From Bartonella sp. HY328 (lineage in GTDB: Bacteria; Pseudomonadota; Alphaproteobacteria; Rhizobiales; Rhizobiaceae), in assembly GCF_025449335.1 (NCBI RefSeq), contig NZ_CP104883.1, forward strand, positions 2,906,501 to 2,970,500: a DNA stretch of 64,000 nucleotides, given 5' to 3'. The notes beneath the pieces were generated by a model. That model searched no databases, was not told the DNA's origin, and saw nothing but the letters and a program-made list of their open reading frames with translations. The position numbers were made by a program, and so were the translations under genes. Below, in pieces: positions 17,567 to 26,980 of this stretch. The number at the start of each line of letters is the position of its first letter. The stretch's first letter is position 1.

Positions 17567-19060
17567 TTGAAAACTCGTGGTTTTGCTACCATTCGTCATG
17601 AATGGCTGGGCAATATTCGCGGCGATGTGCTTTCCGGCACGGTTGTCGCTCTTGCCCTTATTCCTGAAGCGATTGGTTTTGCCCTTATTGCTGGCGTTGA
17701 CCCAAAGGTCGGTCTTTATGCCGCTTTTTCAATTTGTTTTTTAACCTCTATTTTTGGTGGCCGCCCCGGCATGATTTCCGGCGCGACTGCGGCTGTCGCG
17801 GTGCTTTTTGTCGTTCTCGTCAAGGATCACGGCGTCCAATATCTTTTTGCCGCAACAATTCTTGCGGGCCTTTTGCAAATGCTATTTGGGCTCCTAAAAA
17901 TTAGCGCATTAATGCGCTTTATTTCCCAACCAGTGATGAATGGATTTGTCAATGCCTTGGCAATTTTGATTTTCATGGCGCAATTGCCAGAATTACTGGG
18001 GCAAAATGCCAAGCCCCTAACTTTCATCATGGTTGGCGTTGGCTTGCTTATTCTCTACCTCTTTCCGCGCCTCACTAAGGCAATCCCTGCCCCATTGGTT
18101 TGCATTATCGTGTTGACTGCCGCCGCCTATTATCTCAATCTTGACGTAAGGACGGTTGGGCAAATGGGAGATATTCCTGAAAGCTTGCCCGTTTTTGCCA
18201 TTCCAAGTGTTCCCTTTACCTTTGAAACACTCATTATTATTTTTCCCTATGCTTTGGCGGCTGCTCTTGTTGGCTTGCTTGAATCCTTGATGACCACCAA
18301 TATTGTTGATGAATTAACCGATACTTATGGTAATAAAACCCGTGAATGTATTGGCCAAGGCATTGCTAATTCGGTGACTGGTTTTTTTGGCGGCATGGCA
18401 GGCTGCGCCATGATTGGTCAATCAATGATCAACGTGAAAAGTGGTGGACGCGGTCGCCTTTCATCATGCTTTGCCGGCCTATTCTTATTATTTCTCATAT
18501 TAATTTTGAATGATCTGGTGGCGATAATCCCAACAACTGCCCTTGTCGCCGTGATGGTCATGGTATCTATCGGTACATTTTCATGGTCTTCGGTTAAAAA
18601 CATTCCTCGCAATCCTGTAACGTCTTCATTGGTTATGCTTGTGGTGGTTGCAGCTGTCGTTTACACCCATAACCTTGCCATTGGGGTTATTGCTGGCGTT
18701 ATTTTGTCAGCACTATTTTTTGCTTGGAAAATTGCCCGCTTGATGACCATTACTTCAAACCTTAGCAATGATGGCCGTAGCCGTACCTATCATATTGACG
18801 GGCAATTATTCTTTGTATCCGTATCAGGATTTGCCCGAGCGTTTGATTTTGGAGAAGTATTGGATAAGGTGATCATTGATGTGTCACGCGCTCATATCTG
18901 GGATCTTTCCGCTGTCACGGCCATTGACCAAGTTGTGCTAAAATTTAGACGCGAAGGGGCAGAAGTGGAGCTGATTGGTATGAATACGGCAAGCGAACTT
19001 ATCATCAAAAAACATGCCGTTCATGATAAGGAAAATGGTAAACTACCGGCTGGACACTAG
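17567..19060 (+). CDS. SulP-family inorganic anion transporter with STAS domain
   Basis: A 497-residue inner-membrane transporter of the SulP family (sulfate, bicarbonate or related anions). It starts with the cytoplasmic RHEWLGNIRGDVLSGTVVAL arm, followed by about eleven membrane segments. The GFFGGMAGCAMIGQS and KSGGRGRLSS stretch is typical of the bacterial SulP group that lacks the usual sulfate-permease signature. The last about 95 residues form a STAS domain (HIDGQLFFVSVSGFARAF, then DVSRAHIWDLSAVTAID). The start is a TTG, as no ATG lies near the conserved N-terminus; a candidate RNA leader precedes it. The next gene is a universal stress protein, a pairing often seen with this subgroup. 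Sulfate versus bicarbonate cannot be decided from the sequence. Confidence 0.88.
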   Translation: MKTRGFATIRHEWLGNIRGDVLSGTVVALALIPEAIGFALIAGVDPKVGLYAAFSICFLTSIFGGRPGMISGATAAVAVLFVVLVKDHGVQYLFAATILAGLLQMLFGLLKISALMRFISQPVMNGFVNALAILIFMAQLPELLGQNAKPLTFIMVGVGLLILYLFPRLTKAIPAPLVCIIVLTAAAYYLNLDVRTVGQMGDIPESLPVFAIPSVPFTFETLIIIFPYALAAALVGLLESLMTTNIVDELTDTYGNKTRECIGQGIANSVTGFFGGMAGCAMIGQSMINVKSGGRGRLSSCFAGLFLLFLILILNDLVAIIPTTALVAVMVMVSIGTFSWSSVKNIPRNPVTSSLVMLVVVAAVVYTHNLAIGVIAGVILSALFFAWKIARLMTITSNLSNDGRSRTYHIDGQLFFVSVSGFARAFDFGEVLDKVIIDVSRAHIWDLSAVTAIDQVVLKFRREGAEVELIGMNTASELIIKKHAVHDKENGKLPAGH

Positions 19061-19090
19061 GGAATTCACCCATTAAACTAGCTACATTGA

Positions 19091-19131
19091 ATAAAGCATT
19101 TTTACTTCTATATTAAGTATAAATGCTTTAT
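19091..19131 (+). terminator. AT-rich hairpin after the SulP gene
   Basis: ATAAAGCATTT pairs with AAATGCTTTAT around an inner ACTT/AAGT stem, 31 bases after the SulP stop and followed by GTTTTGAATTT. It may be a weak terminator or an mRNA-processing hairpin between sulP and the stress-protein gene. Confidence 0.4.
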
Positions 19132-19181
19132 GTTTTGAATTTATTAGCGCGTCGCAATGAAATTTTTAAAAAGGGCACATC

Positions 19182-20036
19182 ATGACCCATATTCTTTCAC
19201 TCATTGACAGCTCCATCTACGGTCCCAGCGTTTGTGACTTGTCCAGTTGGATAGCTACGCGCCTTGATGCAACCGTCGAGCTTGTTCATGTTATCGATAA
19301 AAGCGAAACGCACGAACAATTAACTGATTTAAGTGGCTCCATCGGTCTTGGCGCACGCAGTGCCTTGCTCAACAAACTATCTGACCTTGACGCGGAACGC
19401 GCACAGCTTGCTAATAAGCATGGCCGTGTCCTTCTTGATGAAGCAAAAGAGCGACTTGAAAAAAGTGGCGTTCAAAATATAACCACGAATTTGCGTCATG
19501 GCACTTTACTTGATGTCATGGAGGATTTAGGCAAAAAAGCCGATTACATTATTCTTGGCAAGCGCGGTGAAGGCGCTGATTTTATCAAGCTGCGGCTTGG
19601 CTCTAATGTTGAAGATGTGGTACGTAGTAACCAGAACCCTACTCTGCTGGCGGCGCGACAATTTAAACCAATCAGCAGTTTTTTAGTGTCTTATGATGCA
19701 AGTGCTGCGATTGAACGCGCCATTGACTATCTATGTCAAACGCCGCTGCTTAAATCTCTTAGTTGCCACCTTATTATGGCAGGAAGTGAAAACGATAAGG
19801 ATTTTGACAAGTTAAATGCAGCAGCGGTCAAACTGGTTTCAGCTGGCTTTGATGTTAAAGCCGACATTATTAATGGTGCTGCAGGTCCAGTTATTAAAAA
19901 CCGCGTTGAAAAAGATAATATTGATCTTCTCATTATGGGCGCTTATAGCCACTCGCGTTTAAAGCAATTTTTTGTTGGCTCAACCACCACGGAACTTATT
20001 CGTGGTTGCCTTATCCCGGTTATGCTTTTTAGCTAA
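19182..20036 (+). CDS. tandem-domain universal stress protein (UspA family)
   Basis: A 284-residue cytoplasmic protein with two Usp domains. Domain 1 (about 1-150) opens with THILSLIDSSIYGP and contains YIILGKRGEGADF. Domain 2 (about 160-284) has SSFLVSYDASAAIERAIDYL and ends LLIMGAYSHSRLKQFFVGSTTTELI, the ATP-binding G-rich loop of the family. These proteins bind ATP or small ligands and help survival under stress. Its place straight after a SulP transporter suggests a linked role, perhaps modulating transport. AAGGG precedes the ATG. Confidence 0.9.
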   Translation: MTHILSLIDSSIYGPSVCDLSSWIATRLDATVELVHVIDKSETHEQLTDLSGSIGLGARSALLNKLSDLDAERAQLANKHGRVLLDEAKERLEKSGVQNITTNLRHGTLLDVMEDLGKKADYIILGKRGEGADFIKLRLGSNVEDVVRSNQNPTLLAARQFKPISSFLVSYDASAAIERAIDYLCQTPLLKSLSCHLIMAGSENDKDFDKLNAAAVKLVSAGFDVKADIINGAAGPVIKNRVEKDNIDLLIMGAYSHSRLKQFFVGSTTTELIRGCLIPVMLFS

Positions 20037-20070
20037 AAAAGCCTCCAGAAAAAAATTCCGAAGGCTTTTT
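20035..20070. terminator. bidirectional terminator between usp and leuB
   Basis: AAAAAGCCT pairs with AGGCTTTTT around an A-rich loop. It overlaps the usp stop codon and ends ten bases before the leuB stop, so it can serve both converging genes. Confidence 0.8.
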
Positions 20071-20079
20071 AAGTCTATA

Positions 20080-21192
20080 TTAAGCAATGATTGTCTTGAA
20101 ATGGTTAAGGATTGCATCCCCCATTTCGCTGGTGGAAACTTTACGCATACCATCAGAATAAATATCGCTGGTGCGAAGACCATCATCCAATGTACGTGAA
20201 ATTGCTTTTTCAAGCTTAGCAGCTTCTGCATTAAGCGAGAAAGAATAACGAAGACACATAGCAAGAGATGCAATCATCGCAATTGGATTGGCAATACCTT
20301 TACCAGCAATATCAGGGGCTGAACCATGCACTGGTTCATACATAGCCTTGCGAGCACCAGTATTTTCATCCGGCGCACCAAGCGAAGCTGATGGCAGCAT
20401 GCCAAGAGAACCGGTGAGCATAGCTGCAACATCAGATAAAAGATCACCAAAAAGATTATCGGTTACAATCACATCAAATTGCTTAGGTGCACGCACAAGC
20501 TGCATGCCGCCAGCATCAGCCAACATATGTTCAAGCACCACATCGCTAAAACGATCTTTATGAGTAGCATTGACCACTTGATGCCATAAAACGCCTGACT
20601 TCATGACATTGCGTTTTTCCATTGAAGTAACGCGGTTGCCGCGTGTGCGGGCAAGGTCAAATGCTACTGCTGCAATTCGCTCAATTTCATATGTATCATA
20701 AACTTGTGTATCAATCGCGCGTTGTTCGCCATTGCCAAGGTCAATAATTTCCTTTGGCTCACCAAAATAAACACCACCAGTTAATTCGCGCACGATTAAA
20801 ATATCAAGGCCTTCTACCAATTCGGGCTTTAATGAAGATGCATTAGCAAGGGCTGGATAACAAATAGCAGGACGCAAATTGGCAAAAAGGCCAAGATCTT
20901 TGCGAAGACGTAGGAGACCAGCTTCAGGGCGTTTGTCGTAAGGAACGTTATCCCATTTTGGGCCACCGACTGCACCAAATAAAACCGCATCAGCATTTAA
21001 TGCGCGCACCATATCATCATCAGAAATTGCAACACCATGGGCGTCATAGGCTGATCCGCCAACAAGCCCCTCTTCGCAAACGAAATCCAGATCAAGCTCA
21101 TTGGTCATGTAGGTGATAATTTTACGCACCTCGGCCATAGTTTCAATACCAATACCGTCACCTGGTAAGAGAAATAATTTTCTTGCAGCCAT
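20080..21192 (-). CDS. leuB: 3-isopropylmalate dehydrogenase
   Basis: A 370-residue NAD-dependent decarboxylating dehydrogenase of leucine synthesis: it oxidises 3-isopropylmalate to 2-oxoisocaproate. Features are LLPGDGIGIETMAEV at the N-terminus, LLRLRKDLGLFANLRP with the substrate-binding arginines, RELTGGVYFGEP, the metal-binding aspartate region VIVTDNLFGDLLSDVAAML, and EPVHGSAPDIAGKGIANP. Length is standard. A GAGGG site precedes the ATG. It is alone on its strand; other leu genes are not in the window. Confidence 0.97.
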   Translation of the reverse strand: MAARKLFLLPGDGIGIETMAEVRKIITYMTNELDLDFVCEEGLVGGSAYDAHGVAISDDDMVRALNADAVLFGAVGGPKWDNVPYDKRPEAGLLRLRKDLGLFANLRPAICYPALANASSLKPELVEGLDILIVRELTGGVYFGEPKEIIDLGNGEQRAIDTQVYDTYEIERIAAVAFDLARTRGNRVTSMEKRNVMKSGVLWHQVVNATHKDRFSDVVLEHMLADAGGMQLVRAPKQFDVIVTDNLFGDLLSDVAAMLTGSLGMLPSASLGAPDENTGARKAMYEPVHGSAPDIAGKGIANPIAMIASLAMCLRYSFSLNAEAAKLEKAISRTLDDGLRTSDIYSDGMRKVSTSEMGDAILNHFKTIIA

Positions 21193-21679
21193 TCTGACAC
21201 CCTCAATTGCTAATGTTAAACAAAATACTGATCATCTGCTTTATTTTAAGCAAATACATATGGCGCAACAATAGAACTGCATTTCACCAATTACAATATG
21301 CCTCTTAAAATTTTGATCACGCACGTATCGATTTAACCCTGCACCAATTATTAAGATATAAAATACAATTAGATCCGTACAAATAATAATTTTATGAAAA
21401 AGCTAAATTAGAAATTTAGCTATATACTTTGAAATAATTCTAATTTTTCATTTAAAAAAATTATAAATTATTGCAATTATTAACTAGGATTGCTTAAAAT
21501 TATCTGATATTCATTTTAGCCTATGTCATTCTAAACGGGTTTTTTAATTTTAAATTTTTATATTAAAATATATAAATTTAATATTTTGAATAATAATATT
21601 TTTACATATCAAAATCGATATTGATAATATTTCCAATGAATTAGACTTTAAATTTATTCAAAATACACAGAGAGCTGAA
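21193..21679. other. AT-rich intergenic region between leuB and the methyltransferase
   Basis: A 487-base divergent gap, very AT-rich to the right. A perfect 9-bp hairpin, AGCTAAATT-AGA-AATTTAGCT, lies at 21401-21421. On the minus strand it is followed by a T run, so it has the form of a terminator or attenuator about 210 bases before leuB. I found no convincing leucine-rich leader peptide beside it. No gene or RNA recognised. Confidence 0.5.
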
Positions 21680-22516
21680 ATGGAAATTGATAATATATTA
21701 TCTAAGCTATATGCAGATCATAATGGAAAAATATCCGACAAATGGTCTATATATATAAAGACTTATCACAACCAACTCAGTTCCTATCAAGACAAAGATA
21801 TCAATATGCTTGAAGTGGGGATTCAAAATGGTGGTTCCCTAGAAATATGGGCCAAATATTTTAAAAATGCCGGCGTTATTCTTGGCTGTGATATTGATCC
21901 CAAATGTGCAAATTTGAAGTTTGATGATACTAGAATCAATGTGCTGGTTGGTGACATAAGTAAACCTTCAACGAAAGAACGTATTTCCGCAACTTGCACA
22001 GAATTCGATATTATCATTGATGATGGCTCTCACAAATCGTCTGACATAATTGCTACATTTTGTAGTTATTTTCCCGATCTTAAAGATGGTGGTCTATTTA
22101 TTATTGAAGATCTGCATTGCAGTTATTGGAAAAATTATGAAGGAGGTCTATTAGATCGCCACTCGGCAATTGAGTTCTTAAAACTATTAATAGATGTGGT
22201 AAACTTTGAACATTGGGGCCTTCCATTAAATAGAACTGCTCCCATAGCACATTTTTTAAAAGATTTAAATTTAAGTATCAGCGAAGAAACCTTATCACAT
22301 ATTCATTCTATACAGTTTATTAACTCCCTATGTATTATCAAAAAAGCAATTCCCACGGATAATGAACTTGGAAAACGCGTTGTTGCAGGACTAGAAGCAT
22401 TGGTGGATTCAGAAGTGTTAGAGCATAATAACACGAAGTTAAAAGCACCTAATGAAGAGGTGGGCGTTTCACGGCTCAAATTTTTCAAAAAAAATAGACC
22501 AATATTGCCTTTTTGA
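21680..22516 (+). CDS. class I SAM-dependent methyltransferase-like protein of unknown target
   Basis: A 278-residue protein with a Rossmann-type methyltransferase core. Motif I is LEVGIQNGG (44-52), the acidic strand-2 end is GCDIDPKC (about 69-76), DDGSH is at 114-118 and EDLH at 143-146. The combination of an LEVG loop with DDGSH and EDLH resembles the TylF/macrocin O-methyltransferase and cephalosporin-hydroxylase-like group that modifies sugars or antibiotics. There is no signal peptide. The gene and its upstream region are more AT-rich than the neighbours, and it stands alone, so it may be acquired. A GAGAG site precedes the ATG. The target cannot be named. Confidence 0.7.
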   Translation: MEIDNILSKLYADHNGKISDKWSIYIKTYHNQLSSYQDKDINMLEVGIQNGGSLEIWAKYFKNAGVILGCDIDPKCANLKFDDTRINVLVGDISKPSTKERISATCTEFDIIIDDGSHKSSDIIATFCSYFPDLKDGGLFIIEDLHCSYWKNYEGGLLDRHSAIEFLKLLIDVVNFEHWGLPLNRTAPIAHFLKDLNLSISEETLSHIHSIQFINSLCIIKKAIPTDNELGKRVVAGLEALVDSEVLEHNNTKLKAPNEEVGVSRLKFFKKNRPILPF

Positions 22517-22591
22517 TAAGTGAAAGACAAAAATTAAAACCAATGATTAAATGAGCTTAAAGAAAGCGCTCTAAAATATATAATTCAATGA

Positions 22592-22903
22592 TTATTCCAT
22601 ATGGAACATTTGAACAAGTGGCTGCTCGACTGGTGAGCCGTCGGCATTTGTTGCCATAATATCAGCCATATAGGCCCACCAACGCTTCATAATCGGATGG
22701 TTTGATAGATTATCTACTTTATTTGGATCTTGTCGCTCCATAATTGCAAAAAGGCAATAGGTTTGCGGATCCAAATAAATGGAATAATCGGCAATACCAG
22801 CCTCATGAAGCAAATCTACCAAATCTGGCCATATTAGGTCATGACGACGCTTATATTCTTCCATCATACCTTGATGTAATTGCATACGAAAAACATATTT
22901 CAT
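22592..22903 (-). CDS. rhaM: L-rhamnose mutarotase
   Basis: A 103-residue dimeric alpha/beta-barrel enzyme that interconverts alpha- and beta-L-rhamnose, feeding the isomerase with the right anomer. MKYVFRMQLHQGMMEEYKRR, HDLIWPDLVDLLHEAGI and HPIMKRWWAYMADIM hold the active-site His, Tyr and Trp residues of the family. It equals RhaU of rhizobia. It is the last gene of rhaSTPQ-rhaM; its ATG overlaps the rhaQ stop by four bases. Confidence 0.95.
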   Translation of the reverse strand: MKYVFRMQLHQGMMEEYKRRHDLIWPDLVDLLHEAGIADYSIYLDPQTYCLFAIMERQDPNKVDNLSNHPIMKRWWAYMADIMATNADGSPVEQPLVQMFHME

Positions 22904-23922
22904 AAAGGCTTCCGTTTGCGGATAAGATTAAGAAGTGTTGGCAATCCTATCGTCAGAATAAGTAGAAAGCCGATAAAGATCGACATGACTATACCTGGTA
23001 CGTTAAGAAGACCCAAACCAAAAGTCACCAGCCCCATGACGAAAGCCGCAATGGTTACTCCAATTATAGTTCCAGAACCGCCCAGAATAGAAACACCGCC
23101 CAGAACCACAATAGTAATAACCTCGAGCTCCCATCCTTGGGCAATTGATGGCCGTGTCGATCCAAGCCGTGAAGTTAAACAAATTGCAGCAATAGCACTC
23201 ATAAGGCCGGTAAGAAGAAACAAAGAAAATTTTATATGCCCGACACGAACACCCGAAAATCTTGCCACCATTTCACTATTACCAATAGTATAAATACGGC
23301 GCCCATAGCTCGTCGCATGCAAAATCAAAGCAAAGGCTATAACGCAAATCATAAATAGACAAAATTCAAAAGAAATAACCCAAAAAACATATCCCTGTCC
23401 AAAATAAGAAAATGATTGAGGATAGCCGCCAAATGCTTTGTCACCTAAAACAATATAAGAAATTCCACGAAACAAGCTCATAGTACCAATTGTTACAACA
23501 ATTGAAGGTAACTTTAACCCCGCAACAAGAAAGCCGTTAACAGCACCACACAAAATTCCAGTCGCAAGACCAACTATAATTAGAACAGGTGTATCGGCAC
23601 CCAATTGCAAGGCAAGACCCATCATTGTTGAAACAAGTGCAATAATGGCGGCAACGGAAAGGTCGATTTCACCGGAGATAATCAATAAGGTCATAGCAAA
23701 GGCTATCATGGCCTTTTCGGTAAAATTAAAAGTTGCATCCGATAAATTCCACGCATCAAGAAAGTAAGGAGACGCGAATGAATTGGCAATAAAGATTAAA
23801 ATCGCCACAATAAATAATAGCATTTCCCAGCTATTAAAAACGCGCCAAAAGCGATTATCAAGCCGGTCTGGAATAGTTTTACGCGCTAAAGCGCTGGGGT
23901 TTGACGTTGTTTCCTGCTTCAT
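22900..23922 (-). CDS. rhaQ: L-rhamnose ABC importer permease RhaQ
   Basis: A 340-residue inner-membrane permease of the RbsC/AraH family, with eight to ten helices and the family segment LGGVSILGGSGTIIGV, which contacts the ATPase. It forms the channel with RhaP; two different permeases, as here, are the hallmark of the rhizobial rhamnose importer. Its ATG overlaps the rhaP stop by four bases. The P versus Q labels follow gene order only. Confidence 0.88.
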   Translation of the reverse strand: MKQETTSNPSALARKTIPDRLDNRFWRVFNSWEMLLFIVAILIFIANSFASPYFLDAWNLSDATFNFTEKAMIAFAMTLLIISGEIDLSVAAIIALVSTMMGLALQLGADTPVLIIVGLATGILCGAVNGFLVAGLKLPSIVVTIGTMSLFRGISYIVLGDKAFGGYPQSFSYFGQGYVFWVISFEFCLFMICVIAFALILHATSYGRRIYTIGNSEMVARFSGVRVGHIKFSLFLLTGLMSAIAAICLTSRLGSTRPSIAQGWELEVITIVVLGGVSILGGSGTIIGVTIAAFVMGLVTFGLGLLNVPGIVMSIFIGFLLILTIGLPTLLNLIRKRKPL

Positions 23923-24917
23923 CCTATTCTCTCCTCATAGGTCTTGGCCGCTTGGTCTCGCAAAATAATGCGTCCACGACGTTTTTCTTGCCGCGCATTA
24001 AAAATGACAGCAAGAATAATAACAAAGCCCGATATTGCCATTTGCCAAAAAGGAGAGATATTTATAACTGGTAAGGCGTTTTTGATAATACCCAAAAACA
24101 ACGCTCCCAACACTGTACCAATGACGGTGCCAACACCACCAAGAATAGACAGGCCACCAATGACACAAGCAGCAACCGTGTCCAATTCAAAGCCAGCAGC
24201 AATATCCACATAGGCAACAGCATAACGTGATACCCACAAATAGCCGCATAGCCCGGAAAGAGAACCTGAAAGCATGAAGGCAAAAAATTGCGTTTTACCA
24301 ATATTGATACCTGCATAAACGGCTGCAACGGGATTGCCACCTGTTGCATAAAGTGCACGCCCAAAAAAAGTTCGGGTCATGACAATGTACATGATCATAA
24401 TTGCAATGATTGCAAGCCAGCCAAGCAAGGGTAGCCCCCAAAAGACATGGCGTGGTGCGCGAAGAAAGGCTTCTGTCATTTGATGGGCATTAACCCACTC
24501 TCCGCGAGAAAGTACAAAAGCCATGCCACGATAAATTGTCAAAGTACCAAGAGTTGCAACAATTGCCGGTATTTTAAAAAGCCACACCAACAAGCCATTT
24601 ATGGCGCCAAGACATGCCCCCATAAAACACGCAAAAAAGACAAGTAAAAAAAGCGGTAATTCTGGATAATGGGCATTTAGCATGGCTACTGCCATACCCG
24701 TAAAAGCAAGATTAGCGGCTACCGACAAATCGATTGACCGGGTTAAAATAACTGCCATCTGCCCCATTGCCATGATGATAAGAATAGAGGTATCATTAAA
24801 AATATGAGCAAGGTTAGTCGGTTGCGCAAAGCCCTTAGAGCGCATTGAGAATATTGCTATCAAAGCACTTATAATCAGGAAAAGAATAAATTCACGGCTT
24901 TTAAAAAAACGTTTCAT
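23919..24917 (-). CDS. rhaP: L-rhamnose ABC importer permease RhaP
   Basis: A 332-residue permease of the same family as RhaQ. It begins with a basic arm (MKRFFKSREF), has about nine membrane helices and the segment IGGLSILGGVGTVIGT. The basic C-terminus (RQEKRRGRIILRDQ) is cytoplasmic. It starts three bases after rhaT and overlaps rhaQ, so the permeases and ATPase are made together. Confidence 0.88.
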   Translation of the reverse strand: MKRFFKSREFILFLIISALIAIFSMRSKGFAQPTNLAHIFNDTSILIIMAMGQMAVILTRSIDLSVAANLAFTGMAVAMLNAHYPELPLFLLVFFACFMGACLGAINGLLVWLFKIPAIVATLGTLTIYRGMAFVLSRGEWVNAHQMTEAFLRAPRHVFWGLPLLGWLAIIAIMIMYIVMTRTFFGRALYATGGNPVAAVYAGINIGKTQFFAFMLSGSLSGLCGYLWVSRYAVAYVDIAAGFELDTVAACVIGGLSILGGVGTVIGTVLGALFLGIIKNALPVINISPFWQMAISGFVIILAVIFNARQEKRRGRIILRDQAAKTYEERIG

Positions 24918-24920
24918 TTT

Positions 24921-26459
24921 TTATCCATTTCCTGTTGCAGCTAAAACCAACGTTTCCGCGCTAAGCTGTTCGCGGTCGAAAATACCAATTTGCAATCCTT
25001 CACGCATGACAAGCACGCGATCAGACATACCCATAATTTCCGGCAACTCAGATGAAATCATAATAATGCTTAATCCTTGCAAAGCGAGCTCACTTATAAA
25101 TTCATGGACTGCTGCTTTTGCACCAATATCAATACCTTTTGTTGGCTCATCAAGGATAAGAACACGGGGCAAAATAGCCAACCATTTAGCAATAACGACC
25201 TTTTGCTGATTACCTCCTGAAAGCGTTCCAACGGGAACGGATAGGGCAGCGGCGCGTAAATCAAGGCGTTCATAATATTCACGGGCAAGGGCAAATTCCT
25301 TGGCGATGCGTAAAAAGCCATTTTTTGAAGTTTTAGCAAGGGATGGCAAGGAAATATTTTGAAAAATCGGCATTTTTAATGCAACACCCTGACGCCCCCT
25401 ATCTTCAGGAACATAGCCAATACCGTAGCTAATAGCCTTGGAAATATTATCAATGGCGCATTCCTTACCATTAATCGTCAATCGCCCAGCCGATGGATTT
25501 GTAGCCCCAAACAATGCTTGAGCAAATTCTGAACGCCCTGCTCCGACAAGACCATAGATACCCAAAATTTCTCCTTGTCTAAGCTCAAAACTAATCCCCC
25601 TAAATTCGGTTGGGTGGCAATAATTATCGACTTTAACAACAACATTATCGCGCACAATATTATTTTTAGGAAAAGTCCGCTCAACAGAGCGGCCCACCAT
25701 CATCCGGATAATTTCGCCCTGTGATGTCTTTGACAACTCTCCAGAACCAACAGAATGGCCATCGCGAAAAACTGTATAATTTTGCGCAATTTCATAAACC
25801 TCATCAAATTTATGGCTAATAAATAAAATAGCCTTGCCGCTTTGACGCAAACGCTCAATTATCGCAAATAGATCATCCACTTCCTTGCGTGATAAAGCAG
25901 CTGACGGCTCATCTAGAATAACAATCCGTGAATTGATGGATAAAGCCCGAGCAATAGCAACCAAATGACGCTGAGCAATAGAAAGGGATTTTAAAGGCTG
26001 GCGCACATCCACCGTGGTTTCTAGCGAATATAAAAGAGCCGTTGCCCGTGCATAGATGGCTTGCCAATCAACAAAGCCAAAGCGAGTTTTAGGTGTGTGG
26101 CCAAGATAAATATTTTCAGCAACGGATAAATCATCAAAAAGGACTGTTTCCTGATGAATAGCGGTAATGCCATAATCTCCGGCAATATGGGGCGTGCCTA
26201 GCTCCACCTTTTTGCCATCTATCAATATCTCGCCCTCATCAGGTTGATAGATACCAGTTAAAATTTTCACCAGACTGGATTTACCGGCACCATTTTCTCC
26301 AATAAGTGCTGTAACAACGCCTGGATAAAGTACAATATTCACATCATCTAATGCCTTAACACCTGGAAATGACTTGCTAATATGGCGCATTTCAAGGATT
26401 GGCAAATCACTGGAGCTAAGGTCTTCTTGCTCGATAAAAATTGATTGATTATTTTTCAT
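24921..26459 (-). CDS. rhaT: L-rhamnose ABC importer ATPase RhaT (tandem ABC domains)
   Basis: A cytoplasmic sugar-import ATPase of about 512 residues with two ABC domains, as in RbsA/MglA. Domain 1 has Walker A GENGAGKSS, a non-canonical signature LSIAQRHL and Walker B ILDEPSAAL. Domain 2 lacks a true Walker A (GLVGAGRSEF) but has the full LSGGNQQKV signature, so the composite ATP sites are asymmetric, as is usual in this family. I chose the ATG at 26459, which has a weak GGAT site; an ATG four codons upstream is also possible. It is separated from rhaS by a 521-base structured gap. Confidence 0.9.
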   Translation of the reverse strand: MKNNQSIFIEQEDLSSSDLPILEMRHISKSFPGVKALDDVNIVLYPGVVTALIGENGAGKSSLVKILTGIYQPDEGEILIDGKKVELGTPHIAGDYGITAIHQETVLFDDLSVAENIYLGHTPKTRFGFVDWQAIYARATALLYSLETTVDVRQPLKSLSIAQRHLVAIARALSINSRIVILDEPSAALSRKEVDDLFAIIERLRQSGKAILFISHKFDEVYEIAQNYTVFRDGHSVGSGELSKTSQGEIIRMMVGRSVERTFPKNNIVRDNVVVKVDNYCHPTEFRGISFELRQGEILGIYGLVGAGRSEFAQALFGATNPSAGRLTINGKECAIDNISKAISYGIGYVPEDRGRQGVALKMPIFQNISLPSLAKTSKNGFLRIAKEFALAREYYERLDLRAAALSVPVGTLSGGNQQKVVIAKWLAILPRVLILDEPTKGIDIGAKAAVHEFISELALQGLSIIMISSELPEIMGMSDRVLVMREGLQIGIFDREQLSAETLVLAATGNG

Positions 26460-26980
26460 GCACTTATCCATTTATTGGCTTTTCATGCTTCTCAAAAAAA
26501 ATTTGGATTTAAGGCCCTGACCATAGTCAGTGAAGGTGAGTTTTATAGATAAGCTATCCAATTGCTTTTTTACCGTCCCACTTCAGCGATATTTTTAGTG
26601 AAATCAAATAAACAAAAGTAATTTGAAAACACATGCAGTGGCATTGCAAACTGCCTTGATTTTAGAGCTCATCTCTTTATTGCTGAAGTGGTAAAGTGCT
26701 TTAATTTGTCTTTTGCCCCATGGTAGGCACGCAAAAGCTCATTCAAATTTTGTTAAAAATGCTTTATATTTAAATAGCAAAGCGTTTTTAAACTATAATG
26801 AGCTTTTAAAGAGCACGCCCCTTTTTATAAAAATAGCAACGTGCCGCCAATTTTAAGTTTGATATATTATAAATGCAAAACACCATATAAATGCAAAAAC
26901 CTAGAGAATTTGGCCTCAAATGCTAATGCCAATTAATGGCACCAAATTTAATAAAAACACTCTTAGTTTCAAAAACAGCA
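26460..26980 (-). other. structured spacer between rhaS and rhaT
   Basis: About 520 bases with no gene. It holds a 10-base inverted repeat, CCACTTCAGC (26578-26587) and GCTGAAGTGG (26682-26691). Further right, CTTTTGC and GCAAAAG form a hairpin flanked by AATTTG/CAAATT (about 26704-26754). A transcript from rhaS would fold here, which could raise RhaS over the membrane parts by partial termination or by protecting the rhaS mRNA 3' end. Confidence 0.5.
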
